The notes: generated by a model from the sequence alone, not told the origin. A stretch of DNA of 64,000 nucleotides from Bryobacteraceae bacterium (GCA_025056455.1 JANWVY010000006.1:248001-312000), one strand, 5' to 3'. Positions 52,113 to 61,565 are shown, counted from the stretch's first letter. Numbers and translations are program-made.

Positions 52113-52592
52113 CAGCCGGTGGCAGCGCTTGTTGACGCCCCTCGCGGGATTTACTCCGCCCGGCTAGATGACAAAGGGCGTCTCAAGTTGCCGGCGGACA
52201 TGGCGAATTATCTCAAAGCGCTCCATGAGCGTAAAGTTTTCTGCACCACCATTGATATGGTGACGGCCAAGATTTACACCACCAAGGCGTGGAACGAGAA
52301 CAGGCGGCTTTTGGCGGAGGTACCACCAGAAAAGAAGAAATTTGCCAATCACATTCTGTTTTTGGCCAACGCCATGGGGGGCGATGCAGAAATGGACGAT
52401 TCCGGGCGAATTAGCATTCCGGTGGAGGTGCGCCAAAAACTCGGGATTCAGGACGCGAAGATTTATCTGGAGTGCACGGCGGCGGGGGTCATTACCTTCT
52501 ATTCCGAGCAAGTCTATGAAGATCGCAAGCGCCAGGCACTCGAAGATCTGCCGGCGAAGTTGGAGTATGTAGAGTCGATTGGCATGACGTGA
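52107..52592 (+). CDS. mraZ: Transcriptional regulator MraZ
   Basis: The product has 161 residues, slightly longer than the usual 145-150. It contains two AbrB-like SpoVT domains, each with the DxxGR motif (DDKGRLKLP and DDSGRISIP). It forms ring-like oligomers that bind repeated boxes before the dcw cluster and control it. It is the first gene of the cluster, followed after ten bases by rsmH. The GTG start has AGGG nine bases upstream and overlaps the last half-site of the repeat array. Confidence 0.95.
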   Translation: MDQPVAALVDAPRGIYSARLDDKGRLKLPADMANYLKALHERKVFCTTIDMVTAKIYTTKAWNENRRLLAEVPPEKKKFANHILFLANAMGGDAEMDDSGRISIPVEVRQKLGIQDAKIYLECTAAGVITFYSEQVYEDRKRQALEDLPAKLEYVESIGMT

Positions 52593-52602
52593 TGGGCGCG
52601 AG

Positions 52603-53463
52603 ATGCACATTCCGGTGCTCAGTCGAGAGGTTATTGAGTATTTGGCCGTGCGACCGGAAGGAATTTATTTGGATGCAACGGCAGGACTGGGCGGACATAC
52701 GGCTCAGATTGCGAGCCAGCTCACGACGGGATTTGTGATTGCCAACGATCGGGACGCGGAATCCCTAGAGCTGGCCAGGAGGTATACGGCCGAATGGGCA
52801 GGGCGGATTCGATTTCACCACGGTCGTTTTTCGCGCTTGGACGAAGCCTTGAGGGCCTCCGGCGTGGATGCCGTCGATGGTCTGCTAGCCGATTTGGGAG
52901 TGAGCCGTTACCAACTAACTCAAGGGGAGCGGGGTTTTTCTCTGCTGGCGGATGGTCCTGTGGACATGCGAATGGATCGCACCCAGGAAACGTCCGCTTA
53001 CCAACTTGTGAACGAACTGGCCGAGGAAAACTTGGCCGATCTGATCTACCGTTACGGGGAGGAAAGGAGGGCGCGGAAGATAGCCAGAGCCATCGTTCAG
53101 GCGAGGCCCATTCGATCGACCCTAGAGCTTGCTAGGGTCATCGAGCGGGCCATTGCCCGAACGGGCCGGCTGCATCCGGCGACCCAAACCTTTATGGCGC
53201 TGCGCATCGCCGTCAACCGGGAGCTTGAAGAGCTAGACGGCTTACTCGAGCTGCTTCCCCGGCTCGTGAAGCCGGGGGGAAGAGTCGTGTTCCTTACGTT
53301 CATGAGTCTGGAAGACCGTAAGGTGAAGTTCCGGTTTCGGGAACTCGCCAAGGAGGGAAGTCTGCGAATCCTCACCAAGCACGTGGTGAGGCCGACAGAA
53401 CAGGAGATCGCGTATAACCCTGCGGCTCGCAGTGCCATGCTTCGAGCTGCGGAACGAATTTAA
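52603..53463 (+). CDS. rsmH: 16S rRNA (cytosine-1402-N4)-methyltransferase
   Basis: The product has 286 residues. SAM-binding YLDATAGLGGHTAQI and IANDRDAESLELA, family signatures VDGLLADLGVSRYQL, ERGFSLLADGPVDMRM and HPATQTFMALRIAVNREL are present. The catalytic-region motif usually written SFHSLEDR reads TFMSLEDR, with Met in place of His. It methylates C1402 in the ribosomal P site. The conserved opening HIPVLSREV supports the ATG at 52603. Confidence 0.95.
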   Translation: MHIPVLSREVIEYLAVRPEGIYLDATAGLGGHTAQIASQLTTGFVIANDRDAESLELARRYTAEWAGRIRFHHGRFSRLDEALRASGVDAVDGLLADLGVSRYQLTQGERGFSLLADGPVDMRMDRTQETSAYQLVNELAEENLADLIYRYGEERRARKIARAIVQARPIRSTLELARVIERAIARTGRLHPATQTFMALRIAVNRELEELDGLLELLPRLVKPGGRVVFLTFMSLEDRKVKFRFRELAKEGSLRILTKHVVRPTEQEIAYNPAARSAMLRAAERI

Positions 53464-53480
53464 GGAGGGAGGAAGCGCAT

Positions 53481-54008
53481 ATGGCGACTCTGGTAGCAAC
53501 GTTGGTTGATCGCTTTGTGGGCCGGAGCAAGGCGGAGGCCGCGGATCGCGAAGCCCACCTGGAGCGCAGTTTTCACAAACCCGTCGACTGCCGGCTTCGA
53601 GCGTTCCCAAATGAAGACGTTTACTTCTTTGTCAAAGTGATCGACAACTCGACGGTGGTGCGCGAAGCTGACCCGGCCACGCCCAGTGCTTGCTGGAAGA
53701 CGATTGCTGCCGCGACAACTGGTGCTGTGCTGCTCATTGGATTGTTGCTGCCGAGCGCCTGCCGGCTGATTGCCGGCTACGAAATCGAAGATCTCCGGAA
53801 GCAAAGGGATCTGCTCTTGCAGCAGAAGGTCGCTCTCGAAATGGAAGAAGCTCGGCTGGTCAGTCCGGATCACCTGGCCGAGCTCGCGCAGGATCAAGCT
53901 TTCGTCGATCCCGACCCAAAGAGCGTGATCCATTTGCCCTGGAAATATAACTTAGCGATGAATCCCAGCTTGTGGAACTCTAGCCTTCGCGCCGCAGAAA
54001 AACAGTAA
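53481..54008 (+). CDS. ftsL: Cell division protein FtsL-like
   Basis: The product has 175 residues. Cytoplasmic part (1-70) with VYFFVKVIDNSTVVREADP, one membrane helix at about 72-97, and a leucine-zipper-like coil (EIEDLRKQRDLLLQQKVALEMEEARL, about 100-125) followed by the SPDHLAELAQ stretch seen in FtsL/DivIC proteins. FtsL bridges the FtsQB and FtsWI complexes at the septum. Identity rests on topology and position between rsmH and ftsI, as FtsL sequences diverge strongly. Strong ribosome site GGAGG eight bases before the ATG. Confidence 0.82.
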   Translation: MATLVATLVDRFVGRSKAEAADREAHLERSFHKPVDCRLRAFPNEDVYFFVKVIDNSTVVREADPATPSACWKTIAAATTGAVLLIGLLLPSACRLIAGYEIEDLRKQRDLLLQQKVALEMEEARLVSPDHLAELAQDQAFVDPDPKSVIHLPWKYNLAMNPSLWNSSLRAAEKQ

Positions 54009-54056
54009 GGACAGACTGTTTGTTCACGGGCTTGCTCTCAGCTTGAGGACGGATTC

Positions 54057-56129
54057 ATGTCCACACACCCTAGCGCTTACTTCGACGGCGGGTGTTTGCC
54101 CGAACCCCCAGCTCACAAAGATGCGGCGCGGCGGCTTCGAAACCTTGCCCGGTTAGGCTTTTTTTGGGCGGTCGTGATTTTGGGCAAGTTGGTTCACTTG
54201 CAAATTGTCAGCCATGAGGAATTCGTGCGCCTAGCGGCCTCGCAACAGCAGCGCACCGTGGAAATCGCGGCCCCGCGGGGTATGATTTTTGACCGCGAAG
54301 GTCAGCCGCTGGCCATGAGCTTACCCGTGAAGAGCGTGCTGGTGAATCCGCTGCTGGTTCGCGATGTCTCAGTCGTGGTGGAGTTTTTGTCCCGGATCCT
54401 CGAGCTCGATGCGGCCCAACTTCGCAAGAACCTCGAAGCGGCCATTGCCAGTAAAAGCGGTTTTCTTTGGGTGAAGCGTCGCGTTTCTCCAGAGCAAGCG
54501 GCACGGTTAGAATCCCTCAAGCTGGCTGGCGTCGAGTTCCGCGATGAAACGTCGCGGAGATATCCAAAAGGAGCCCTGGCTGCGCATGTTTTGGGTAGTG
54601 TCGATCACGAAGAAAAGGGCAATGCGGGAATCGAGCTCGGGCTTCAGGAAGAATTAGAGGGAATTCCTGGTTCCCTTCGCCTGATGACGGATGTTGCTCG
54701 GCGCGGCTACGAGTCGCGAATCGAAACTCCCGCCTTGCCTGGTAAAAACATTACGCTCACGATCGATGAACGGATTCAATACGTAGCTGAGAAAGCGCTC
54801 CATAACGCTGTGGCGGACTGCGCGTGCAAATCCGGTAGCGTGGTGGTGATGAATCCCCGCAATGGCGACATTTTAGCCATGGCCTCCTTCCCGAGCTTTG
54901 ATCCCAATGAGCCCGTCAAGGATGGGGAGGATCTGTCGGCGCGGTTGAATCTTGCCATCGCCGCGCCCTTTGAGCCCGGTTCGGTCTTCAAGGTGATCAC
55001 CCTTTCGGCGGCGCTTGAAACGACTCCTCTGCGGCCGGACTCCCTGATCAACTGCTACGGCGGGAAATTCTCGCTTTTTGGCCGGTCGATCGGGGAGGCG
55101 AAAGGAGGCTTTGGGGTCATCCCCATGCGAGCTGTTCTGGCCAAGTCGAGCAACATAGGGGCGGTCCAGATTGGATTGGCAGTAGGAGTGAAGAGTCTTT
55201 ATGATTTCATCGTCCGTTTCGGATTCGGGCGCAAAACGGGCATTCCCCTCCCATCTGAGTCGCCGGGCAAGGTGCATCCTCCGCGCGAGTGGACCAAAAC
55301 TTCAATGGGGTCGGTGGCCATGGGTCACGAGGTGACAACAACAACGCTCCAGCTGGCGCAAGCCGCAGCGATCGTTGCTAACAATGGCGTGCTGGTGAGA
55401 CCTCGTTTGGTTCTGTTCAAGCAGCGTCCGGGTGAGCCTATCGAGCATGAGCCGGTCGCCCCTGGCGTGCGCGTACTCCGAGCCGAGACGGCGGCGCTCA
55501 TGCGTTCCATGCTCGAAGATGTAATTCTGCCGGGCGGCACCGGCACTAAGGCGCGCTTATCAGGCTACTCGGCTGGGGGCAAAACGGGGAGCGCTCAAAT
55601 TTATGATTTCAAGCTGAACCAGTACACACACAAATACAACGCCTCTTTCATGGGCCTTGCGCCGCTGAGCAATCCAGCCCTGGTTGTGGTGGTGACTCTG
55701 AACGGCTCACCGAAATATGGCGGCGAGGTCGCTGCGCCGGTGTTCCGAGAAATCGCCCAGGCTGCACTTCGTATCCTGGAAGTGCCAAAGGACCGTCCGG
55801 AAACCATGCTGCTAGCGCAGGAGGCCAGCAAGCAGGAGCAGGCAGAATCAACCGCTAAAACCAGCGATTCGCGGCCGAGCGAGGCTGGGGGCGAAGCGGC
55901 GTTGATTGAAGGACCTTCCTCGCTGGCCGGCGCTGGCCTTGTGGTGACCGTCGGCGGGGTGCGGGCGCCGAACTTTCTGGGGAAAAATCTGCGTACGGTA
56001 TTGAGCGAGAGTGCCGCAGCTGGGCTGGTTGTCGAGGCGAGAGGGCAGGGCCTCGCCAAATTTCAACGGCCTGCTCCGGGTAGCATCCTCCAGCCTGGCG
56101 AGCGGATTTACGTCCAGTTGGCGCAATAG
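54057..56129 (+). CDS. ftsI: Septal peptidoglycan transpeptidase (PBP3/FtsI) with PASTA domain
   Basis: The product has 690 residues: a membrane anchor at 31-50, the dimerisation domain (PRGMIFDREGQPLAMS), then the transpeptidase domain with SxxK as Ser309-Val-Phe-Lys312 (EPGSVFKV), SSN at 364-366 and KTGSAQ near 517. A PASTA domain fills the last 65 residues (RAPNFLGKNLRTVLSESAAAGL), unusual for Gram-negative FtsI but common in Gram-positive PBP2x and SpoVD. The enzyme cross-links septal peptidoglycan with FtsW as glycan polymerase. GAGG lies eight bases before the ATG. Confidence 0.95.
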   Translation: MSTHPSAYFDGGCLPEPPAHKDAARRLRNLARLGFFWAVVILGKLVHLQIVSHEEFVRLAASQQQRTVEIAAPRGMIFDREGQPLAMSLPVKSVLVNPLLVRDVSVVVEFLSRILELDAAQLRKNLEAAIASKSGFLWVKRRVSPEQAARLESLKLAGVEFRDETSRRYPKGALAAHVLGSVDHEEKGNAGIELGLQEELEGIPGSLRLMTDVARRGYESRIETPALPGKNITLTIDERIQYVAEKALHNAVADCACKSGSVVVMNPRNGDILAMASFPSFDPNEPVKDGEDLSARLNLAIAAPFEPGSVFKVITLSAALETTPLRPDSLINCYGGKFSLFGRSIGEAKGGFGVIPMRAVLAKSSNIGAVQIGLAVGVKSLYDFIVRFGFGRKTGIPLPSESPGKVHPPREWTKTSMGSVAMGHEVTTTTLQLAQAAAIVANNGVLVRPRLVLFKQRPGEPIEHEPVAPGVRVLRAETAALMRSMLEDVILPGGTGTKARLSGYSAGGKTGSAQIYDFKLNQYTHKYNASFMGLAPLSNPALVVVVTLNGSPKYGGEVAAPVFREIAQAALRILEVPKDRPETMLLAQEASKQEQAESTAKTSDSRPSEAGGEAALIEGPSSLAGAGLVVTVGGVRAPNFLGKNLRTVLSESAAAGLVVEARGQGLAKFQRPAPGSILQPGERIYVQLAQ

Positions 56130-56137
56130 AGGCAGCA

Positions 56138-56233
56138 ATGAAACGGATTCCGCCCGCAGACGCAAATTCCCAACTCTGGGATCAGCAAATTTATTCTTTC
56201 GCCAGTGTGCCATGCTGCTCAACCAGGTGCTAG
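56138..56233 (+). CDS. Possible 31-codon upstream ORF overlapping the murE start
   Basis: An ATG at 56138 has a good ribosome site (GAGG, five bases away), unlike murE. It reads 31 codons in a different frame (beginning MKRIPPADANSQLWDQ) and stops at 56231-56233, 22 bases inside murE. Ribosomes ending there could re-initiate at the murE ATG (56212). It could equally be a chance ORF. No similarity to a known peptide was recognised. Confidence 0.3.
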   Translation: MKRIPPADANSQLWDQQIYSFASVPCCSTRC

Positions 56234-57693
56234 CGGGAGTGAAGAGGCGCGCGACAGTTCCGCTGCCTGACGTCGAGGTTACGGGACTGCGATACGACTC
56301 CCGCCGCGTTGGACCAGGAGACCTCTTTTTCGCCTTTGCCGGCTCACGTACCGATGGCGCGAACTTTGCCCAGCAAGCACTCGAACAGGGCGCCGTCGCG
56401 ATTGTCAGCGAAAGCCCCAAACCCCAATCTTTTTCCGGTCTTTGGATTCAGGTCGAACACGGACGCCAAGCTCTCTCGCTGGCGTGCCGGAATTTGTACG
56501 GTCCACCAGAGCAGAAGCTGTCGCTGGTTGGGATTACCGGAACCAATGGGAAGACAACAACTACTTCCTTGGTGCAAGCCGTCTTCGAAGCCGCTGGCGT
56601 GAAATCGGCGATTTTCGGCACGCTGGGAAATCAAATTGGAGGTGTGGTCTATGAGACGGCCAACACGACGCCCGAGTCCCTCGATCTTTACGCGCTCTTT
56701 GCGCAAGCCTGCAGCGCGGGCGTCAGCCATGTGGTGATGGAGGTTTCCTCTCACGCGCTCGCCCTGGGCCGGGTCTACGCCATCGGATTTCACTCTGCCG
56801 TGTTCACCAATCTCACGCAGGATCACTTGGATTTTCACGGCACGATGGAGGCCTATTTCGAGGCCAAAACGCGCTTGTTCCAGGCTAACGGGGCGAGTGC
56901 GCCGGACTGGGCCATTATCAACTGGGATGATCCTTATGGCCGTCAGATTCCGGTTGCTGAACAAACGCGGCGGATCCGCTATGGTTTTTCTCCGGAGGCG
57001 GACTTGCGAGCAAGCGACCTTGAAATGAGCTGGGACGGACTGCGATTCACGGTTTGCTATCAGGGGGCCTCTAGCTCCGTCGTGTCTCCCCTACTCGGCC
57101 AGTTCAATGTTTACAACATCCTCGCAGCTTTAGGGGTGGGCCTCTCCTACGGGTTTGACCTTCCCATCATCGCCAGTGGAATTCCAAGGTGCCGGGCCAT
57201 TCCGGGTCGTTTTGAACGGATCGAGCAAGGCCAGCCGTTTCTTCTCATCGTCGACTACGCCCATACGGACGATGCCCTGCGCAACGCCATTCAGCTGGCG
57301 CGGTCGCTGAAACCGCAGCGAGTCATAACTGTGTTTGGCTGTGGTGGGGACCGAGACCGAGCCAAACGGCCGCTCATGGGAATGGCCGCGGGTGAATTGA
57401 GCGATTGGGTGATTGTGACCTCCGACAATCCTCGTTCGGAAGACCCGCTGAACATCATCAACGACATTCTGGTTGGACTGCGGCGCTATGATACGCCCCA
57501 TGAAGTTGAGCCCGACCGCCGCAAGGCGATTCAGCGCGCCGTCGCCCAAGCGCAGCCCGGAGACCTCATCCTGCTAGCTGGTAAAGGTCATGAAAATTAC
57601 CAGATTGTGAAGGACCAGAAGCTACCATTTGATGATCGCCAAGTGGCCCGGCAAGTGTTAGAAGAAAGTGGCTACGGCCGGCAGAGAGAATAA
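56212..57693 (+). CDS. murE: UDP-MurNAc-tripeptide synthetase (meso-diaminopimelate adding)
   Basis: The product has 493 residues. Mur ligase layout: N-terminal UDP-binding domain (VTGLRYDSRRVGPGDLFFAF), ATP-binding GITGTNGKTTTTSLV, the central EVSSHALALGRV and TNLTQDHLDFHGT, and C-terminal domain with TSDNPRSEDP. The DNPR motif marks meso-diaminopimelate as substrate instead of lysine. It adds mDAP to UDP-MurNAc-L-Ala-D-Glu in the cytoplasm. No ribosome site precedes the ATG; translation may depend on the short upstream ORF. Confidence 0.96.
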   Translation: MLLNQVLAGVKRRATVPLPDVEVTGLRYDSRRVGPGDLFFAFAGSRTDGANFAQQALEQGAVAIVSESPKPQSFSGLWIQVEHGRQALSLACRNLYGPPEQKLSLVGITGTNGKTTTTSLVQAVFEAAGVKSAIFGTLGNQIGGVVYETANTTPESLDLYALFAQACSAGVSHVVMEVSSHALALGRVYAIGFHSAVFTNLTQDHLDFHGTMEAYFEAKTRLFQANGASAPDWAIINWDDPYGRQIPVAEQTRRIRYGFSPEADLRASDLEMSWDGLRFTVCYQGASSSVVSPLLGQFNVYNILAALGVGLSYGFDLPIIASGIPRCRAIPGRFERIEQGQPFLLIVDYAHTDDALRNAIQLARSLKPQRVITVFGCGGDRDRAKRPLMGMAAGELSDWVIVTSDNPRSEDPLNIINDILVGLRRYDTPHEVEPDRRKAIQRAVAQAQPGDLILLAGKGHENYQIVKDQKLPFDDRQVARQVLEESGYGRQRE

Positions 57694-57699
57694 AGCGAC

Positions 57700-59046
57700 A
57701 TGCAGTTTACGATGCGAGAAACCGCGGCCGCCATGGGGGCGCTCTATTCTGGTCCGGACGGGCGGATTCAAGGCTGGAGTATCGATTCCCGAACGATGAC
57801 CGCGGGCGACCTGTTCTTCGCCCTCCGTGGTCCCTATCACGATGGGCACGCCTTTGTGGCCCAGGCGATTGCCAAAGGCGCGGCGGGCGCTGTCGTCGAC
57901 CATATTCCCGAAGCGGTGGAGGTCTCTTCGCTGATGATTGTCAACGACGTCCTGCAGGCCTTGCAACGGCTGAGCGCCTGGGCGCGGACGCAGTGGGGCG
58001 GCCCGGTCGTTGGCGTCACAGGAAGCGCAGGCAAAACGACGACCAAAGAGATCATCGCGGCTTTGCTGTCCACCTCCCTCCGCGTGGGCAAGAGTGCCGG
58101 CAACCTGAACAATCATCTCGGTGTGCCGTTATCGTTGCTGCGGCTACCAGCGGATAGTCAAGTTGCGGTCATCGAAATTGGCATGAACCACCGGGGCGAA
58201 ATCACCGAGCTAGCTGCCCTGGCGCGCCCGCAAATTGGCGTAGTGACCAATGTAGGCTATGCGCATATCGAGAACTTTGACTCCGTCGAGGGAATCGCTG
58301 CCGCGAAACGGGAACTGATCGAGGCGCTGCCAGCTGGAGGCATCGCCGTCCTGAACGCTGACGATGTGAGGGTGCGCGCCTTTGCCACGGTTCATCCTGG
58401 CCGCACCATTACATTCGGCTTATCCGACCGGGCCGATGTCCGCGCTGAGCAAGTCCAGTATGCCAGCGATGGTTGCGAGTTTGTGTGTGGGGGCGTGCGC
58501 TTCAGAACGAAGCTCGCTGGTCGGCATGGCGTTCTCAATCTTTTGGCGGGCCTAGCTGTTGCTCAAATCTATGGCCTAGCCTTCGAGCGTTTGGTGGAGA
58601 CGGCCGCTTTGATCGAGCCAGGTTCGATGAGGGGGCAGCGGATTCATCGCAACGGCATCGAGCACATTAACGACTGTTACAATTCCAACCCCGACGCGGC
58701 GCGCGCCATGGTGGATCTTTTGGTGGATACGCCAGCCTCGCGCCGGATTGCGGTTCTCGGCGAAATGTTGGAACTGGGCCGGTGGTCCGAGCCGCTGCAC
58801 CGGGAACTCGGCCGCTATGTGGCCGCCAGTGGTATTCACCTTTTGGTGGGAATCCGCGGCGCCGCCCGGCAACTTGTCGAAGCTGCGGTGGAGGCGGGTT
58901 TGCCGGCGCGCGCGGCGCAGTTTTTTGAAGATCCTGAACAGGCTGGCCAGTGGCTGAAAAGTCTCGCCCAGCCTGGAGATGTAATTCTGTGGAAGGGCTC
59001 GCGCGGCACTCGCGTCGAACTGGCTTTAGAAAAGTTTCTGAGTTAG
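57700..59046 (+). CDS. murF: UDP-MurNAc-tripeptide D-Ala-D-Ala ligase
   Basis: The product has 448 residues. WSIDSRTMTAGDLFFALRG, ATP loop GVTGSAGKTTTKEII, EIGMNHRGEITELA and the MurF-typical INDCYNSNPDAARAMVD are present. It completes the UDP-MurNAc-pentapeptide by adding D-Ala-D-Ala. It starts six bases after murE and mraY follows after four bases, so the genes are tightly co-transcribed. Confidence 0.96.
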   Translation: MQFTMRETAAAMGALYSGPDGRIQGWSIDSRTMTAGDLFFALRGPYHDGHAFVAQAIAKGAAGAVVDHIPEAVEVSSLMIVNDVLQALQRLSAWARTQWGGPVVGVTGSAGKTTTKEIIAALLSTSLRVGKSAGNLNNHLGVPLSLLRLPADSQVAVIEIGMNHRGEITELAALARPQIGVVTNVGYAHIENFDSVEGIAAAKRELIEALPAGGIAVLNADDVRVRAFATVHPGRTITFGLSDRADVRAEQVQYASDGCEFVCGGVRFRTKLAGRHGVLNLLAGLAVAQIYGLAFERLVETAALIEPGSMRGQRIHRNGIEHINDCYNSNPDAARAMVDLLVDTPASRRIAVLGEMLELGRWSEPLHRELGRYVAASGIHLLVGIRGAARQLVEAAVEAGLPARAAQFFEDPEQAGQWLKSLAQPGDVILWKGSRGTRVELALEKFLS

Positions 59047-59050
59047 AGCG

Positions 59051-60184
59051 ATGCTCTATTGGATCCTCTATGAAAAGCTCTATCCCGAGTTCGGCGTGCT
59101 CCGACTGTTTGGCTATGGCACCTTCCGCACAGCTTTTGCCAGTCTCACTGCTTTGCTGCTGGGAATTGTCCTCGGACCGTGGCTGATCCGCAAACTCCGG
59201 GAATTTCAGATCGGCCAATACATCCGCGAAGAAGGTCCAAGCTCCCATCAAAAAAAGGCTGGAACGCCAACCATGGGGGGCCTGCTCATCGTGATTTCGA
59301 TTGTCATTCCCACCCTGTTGTGGACCAACCTGCGAAATCCCTACGTGTGGATTGCGCTCTTTGCGCTGTTGAGCTTCGGGGCCATTGGATTTTACGACGA
59401 CGTCACCAAGATTCGGAAAATGCGAAATCTGGGCCTCACGGCTCGCCATAAGTTTCTCTTGCAAGTGCTGGCCGCACTGCTCATCGGTTTCTTCTTGCTG
59501 ATCTTGCATGCGCGCGGGTTGTATTCAACCGAGATCAACGTTCCGTTTTTTAAACATATCCGGCCGGATTTGTTGATTGACAGCCTGTTGGCTAGCAGCT
59601 GGACTTATCCCCTAGCATTCATCTTTTTCTTTGCGTTTTTGGTGATCATCATCGTAGGCTCAGCCAACGGAGTCAATTTTGCAGACGGTCTGGACGGCTT
59701 AGCCATCGGGTTGATGATCATCTCTTCGGGGGCCATGACAGTGCTCGCGTACACGAGCGGGCACGCGCAGTTTGCCACCTATTTGGATCTAGCGCGGCTG
59801 CCGGGAGCGGGCGAGCTGGCCGTGTTTTGCGGGGCGATGACAGGTGCCTCGCTTGCCTTCCTTTGGTACAACGCGCATCCGGCAGAAATTTTTATGGGCG
59901 ACGTTGGGTCGCTCTCGCTGGGCGGGGCGCTGGGCACGGTTGCCGTGCTCATCAAACAAGAGATTTTGCTGATTTTTATTGGCGGCGTCTTTGTGATTGA
60001 AACTTTATCGGTCATTCTTCAAGTCGCAAGTTACCGGTTGCGCGGCAAGAGAATCTTCAAAATGGCTCCGATCCATCATCACTTTGAGGCGATGGGGTGG
60101 CATGAGTCAAAGGTGATTGTGCGGTTCTGGGTGGTGGGCCTCGTCATGGCGCTGTTTGCACTGACCACCCTAAAGCTGAGGTGA
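59051..60184 (+). CDS. mraY: Phospho-MurNAc-pentapeptide transferase
   Basis: The product has 377 residues with about ten membrane helices. Conserved cytoplasmic motifs are seen: KAGTPTMGGLL, FYDDVTKIRKMRN, the Asp-rich NGVNFADGLDGLAIG, NAHPAEIFMGDVGSLSLGG and the His cluster APIHHHFEAMGWHESKV. It transfers phospho-MurNAc-pentapeptide to undecaprenyl phosphate to give lipid I. Confidence 0.97.
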   Translation: MLYWILYEKLYPEFGVLRLFGYGTFRTAFASLTALLLGIVLGPWLIRKLREFQIGQYIREEGPSSHQKKAGTPTMGGLLIVISIVIPTLLWTNLRNPYVWIALFALLSFGAIGFYDDVTKIRKMRNLGLTARHKFLLQVLAALLIGFFLLILHARGLYSTEINVPFFKHIRPDLLIDSLLASSWTYPLAFIFFFAFLVIIIVGSANGVNFADGLDGLAIGLMIISSGAMTVLAYTSGHAQFATYLDLARLPGAGELAVFCGAMTGASLAFLWYNAHPAEIFMGDVGSLSLGGALGTVAVLIKQEILLIFIGGVFVIETLSVILQVASYRLRGKRIFKMAPIHHHFEAMGWHESKVIVRFWVVGLVMALFALTTLKLR

Positions 60185-60188
60185 TGTC

Positions 60189-61562
60189 ATGGACTGGAAG
60201 GGTTTAAAGGTGCTGGTGGTGGGGCTAGGAAAATCGGGCCTAGCCGCCATCGAGCTCCTGGTCGAGAAGGGAGCACAGCCCTTGGCCACCGACTCCCGGC
60301 CGCTGTCTCAGCTGCCGGGAGCCGGTCTTTTTCTAGAACAAAAACAGGTGCCCTTTCTCGAACAGTCCGTTGCCTTTCAGAGCGCGAACTGGATTGTTCT
60401 TTCTCCCGGTGTGCCCGTAGATCTTCCTGAGGTAAACCAGGCGCGCGAGCGCGGGGCGCAGATTCTCGGGGAGGTCGAGCTCGCCGGTCCGTTCTTGAGA
60501 GGACCTCGCATTGGAATCACCGGTTCGAATGGAAAGACAACGACGACGGCCTGGATCGGGCACTTGCTGCGAGAGTCTGGCGTGTCCTGCCAGGTCGGAG
60601 GCAACATCGGCTGGCCGCTATGTGCCATGGTCGCCTCCTCGCGCGAAGACCAGTGGAACGTGCTCGAGCTTTCGAGCTTTCAGCTCGAAACCATTCGCAC
60701 CTTCGCGGTAGACATCTCTGTGACGCTTAACATCACGCCTGACCACCTCGATCGCCACCACAGTTTTCCGGCGTATGCTGCGGCAAAACGGCGGATTGTG
60801 GAAACGCAGAACTCGGCTGGTTGCTGGGCTGTCCTCAATGCGGATGATCCCACCGTGCGCGAGTTTGCCTCGTATACCAAGGCCCGGCCTTGCTGGTTTA
60901 GCTTGAAACAGCCCGTACCGTTCGGGTTGTGGTTTGACGGCGAGTGGATTCACTGGGTGGGCGAGGAGGGAGAAGTCAAGTGGATGCGGGCTGAAGAATC
61001 GCCTTTGCCAGGTCTGCATAACTTGCAGAATTTGATGGCCGCGGCTGCGGCGACCCGATTGGCCGGTGTGTCTTCCGAAGCCATCCGCCAGGCGGCCAAG
61101 ACCTTTCCCGGCGTCGAGCACCGGATGGAGTTTGTGCGCGAAGTCGCTGGTGTCCGCTATTACAACGATTCCAAAGCCACCAACGTGGATGCGGCAATCA
61201 AAGCGATCGACTCTTTCGCAGGCCGGTTGTGGATGATTTTGGGCGGTAAGGATAAGGATAGCGACTACAGGCCTCTGAGGCAGCCTTTGCAAGAAAAGGC
61301 GCGCGGCGTCCTGCTGATTGGTTCGGCTGCAGAGAAGATTGCCTCGCAGCTTGAGGGCGCGGTCCCTGTCATTCGTTGCGGGACGCTCGAAGAGGCCGTG
61401 CGCCAGGCTTCTCGCCAAGCTTCTTCCGGCGATATCGTGTTACTCTCCCCCGCGTGCGCCAGCTTCGACCAGTTTCAAAACTTCGAAGAAAGAGGGAAAA
61501 TGTTTAAAACATTTGTGAGCCAGATTGTTTCTGGCTCCGAGGCTTCGAGTGGCCTGGAGTGA
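60189..61562 (+). CDS. murD: UDP-MurNAc-L-alanine--D-glutamate ligase
   Basis: The product has 457 residues. It opens with the Rossmann-like LKVLVVGLGKSGLAAIELL. The ATP loop is GITGSNGKTTTTAWIGHLL, with LSSFQLETIRTF, NITPDHLDRHHSF and the C-terminal YNDSKATNVDAAIKAI and LSPACASFDQFQNFEERG. It adds D-Glu to UDP-MurNAc-L-Ala. Four bases after mraY. Confidence 0.97.
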   Translation: MDWKGLKVLVVGLGKSGLAAIELLVEKGAQPLATDSRPLSQLPGAGLFLEQKQVPFLEQSVAFQSANWIVLSPGVPVDLPEVNQARERGAQILGEVELAGPFLRGPRIGITGSNGKTTTTAWIGHLLRESGVSCQVGGNIGWPLCAMVASSREDQWNVLELSSFQLETIRTFAVDISVTLNITPDHLDRHHSFPAYAAAKRRIVETQNSAGCWAVLNADDPTVREFASYTKARPCWFSLKQPVPFGLWFDGEWIHWVGEEGEVKWMRAEESPLPGLHNLQNLMAAAAATRLAGVSSEAIRQAAKTFPGVEHRMEFVREVAGVRYYNDSKATNVDAAIKAIDSFAGRLWMILGGKDKDSDYRPLRQPLQEKARGVLLIGSAAEKIASQLEGAVPVIRCGTLEEAVRQASRQASSGDIVLLSPACASFDQFQNFEERGKMFKTFVSQIVSGSEASSGLE

Positions 61563-61565
61563 AAA

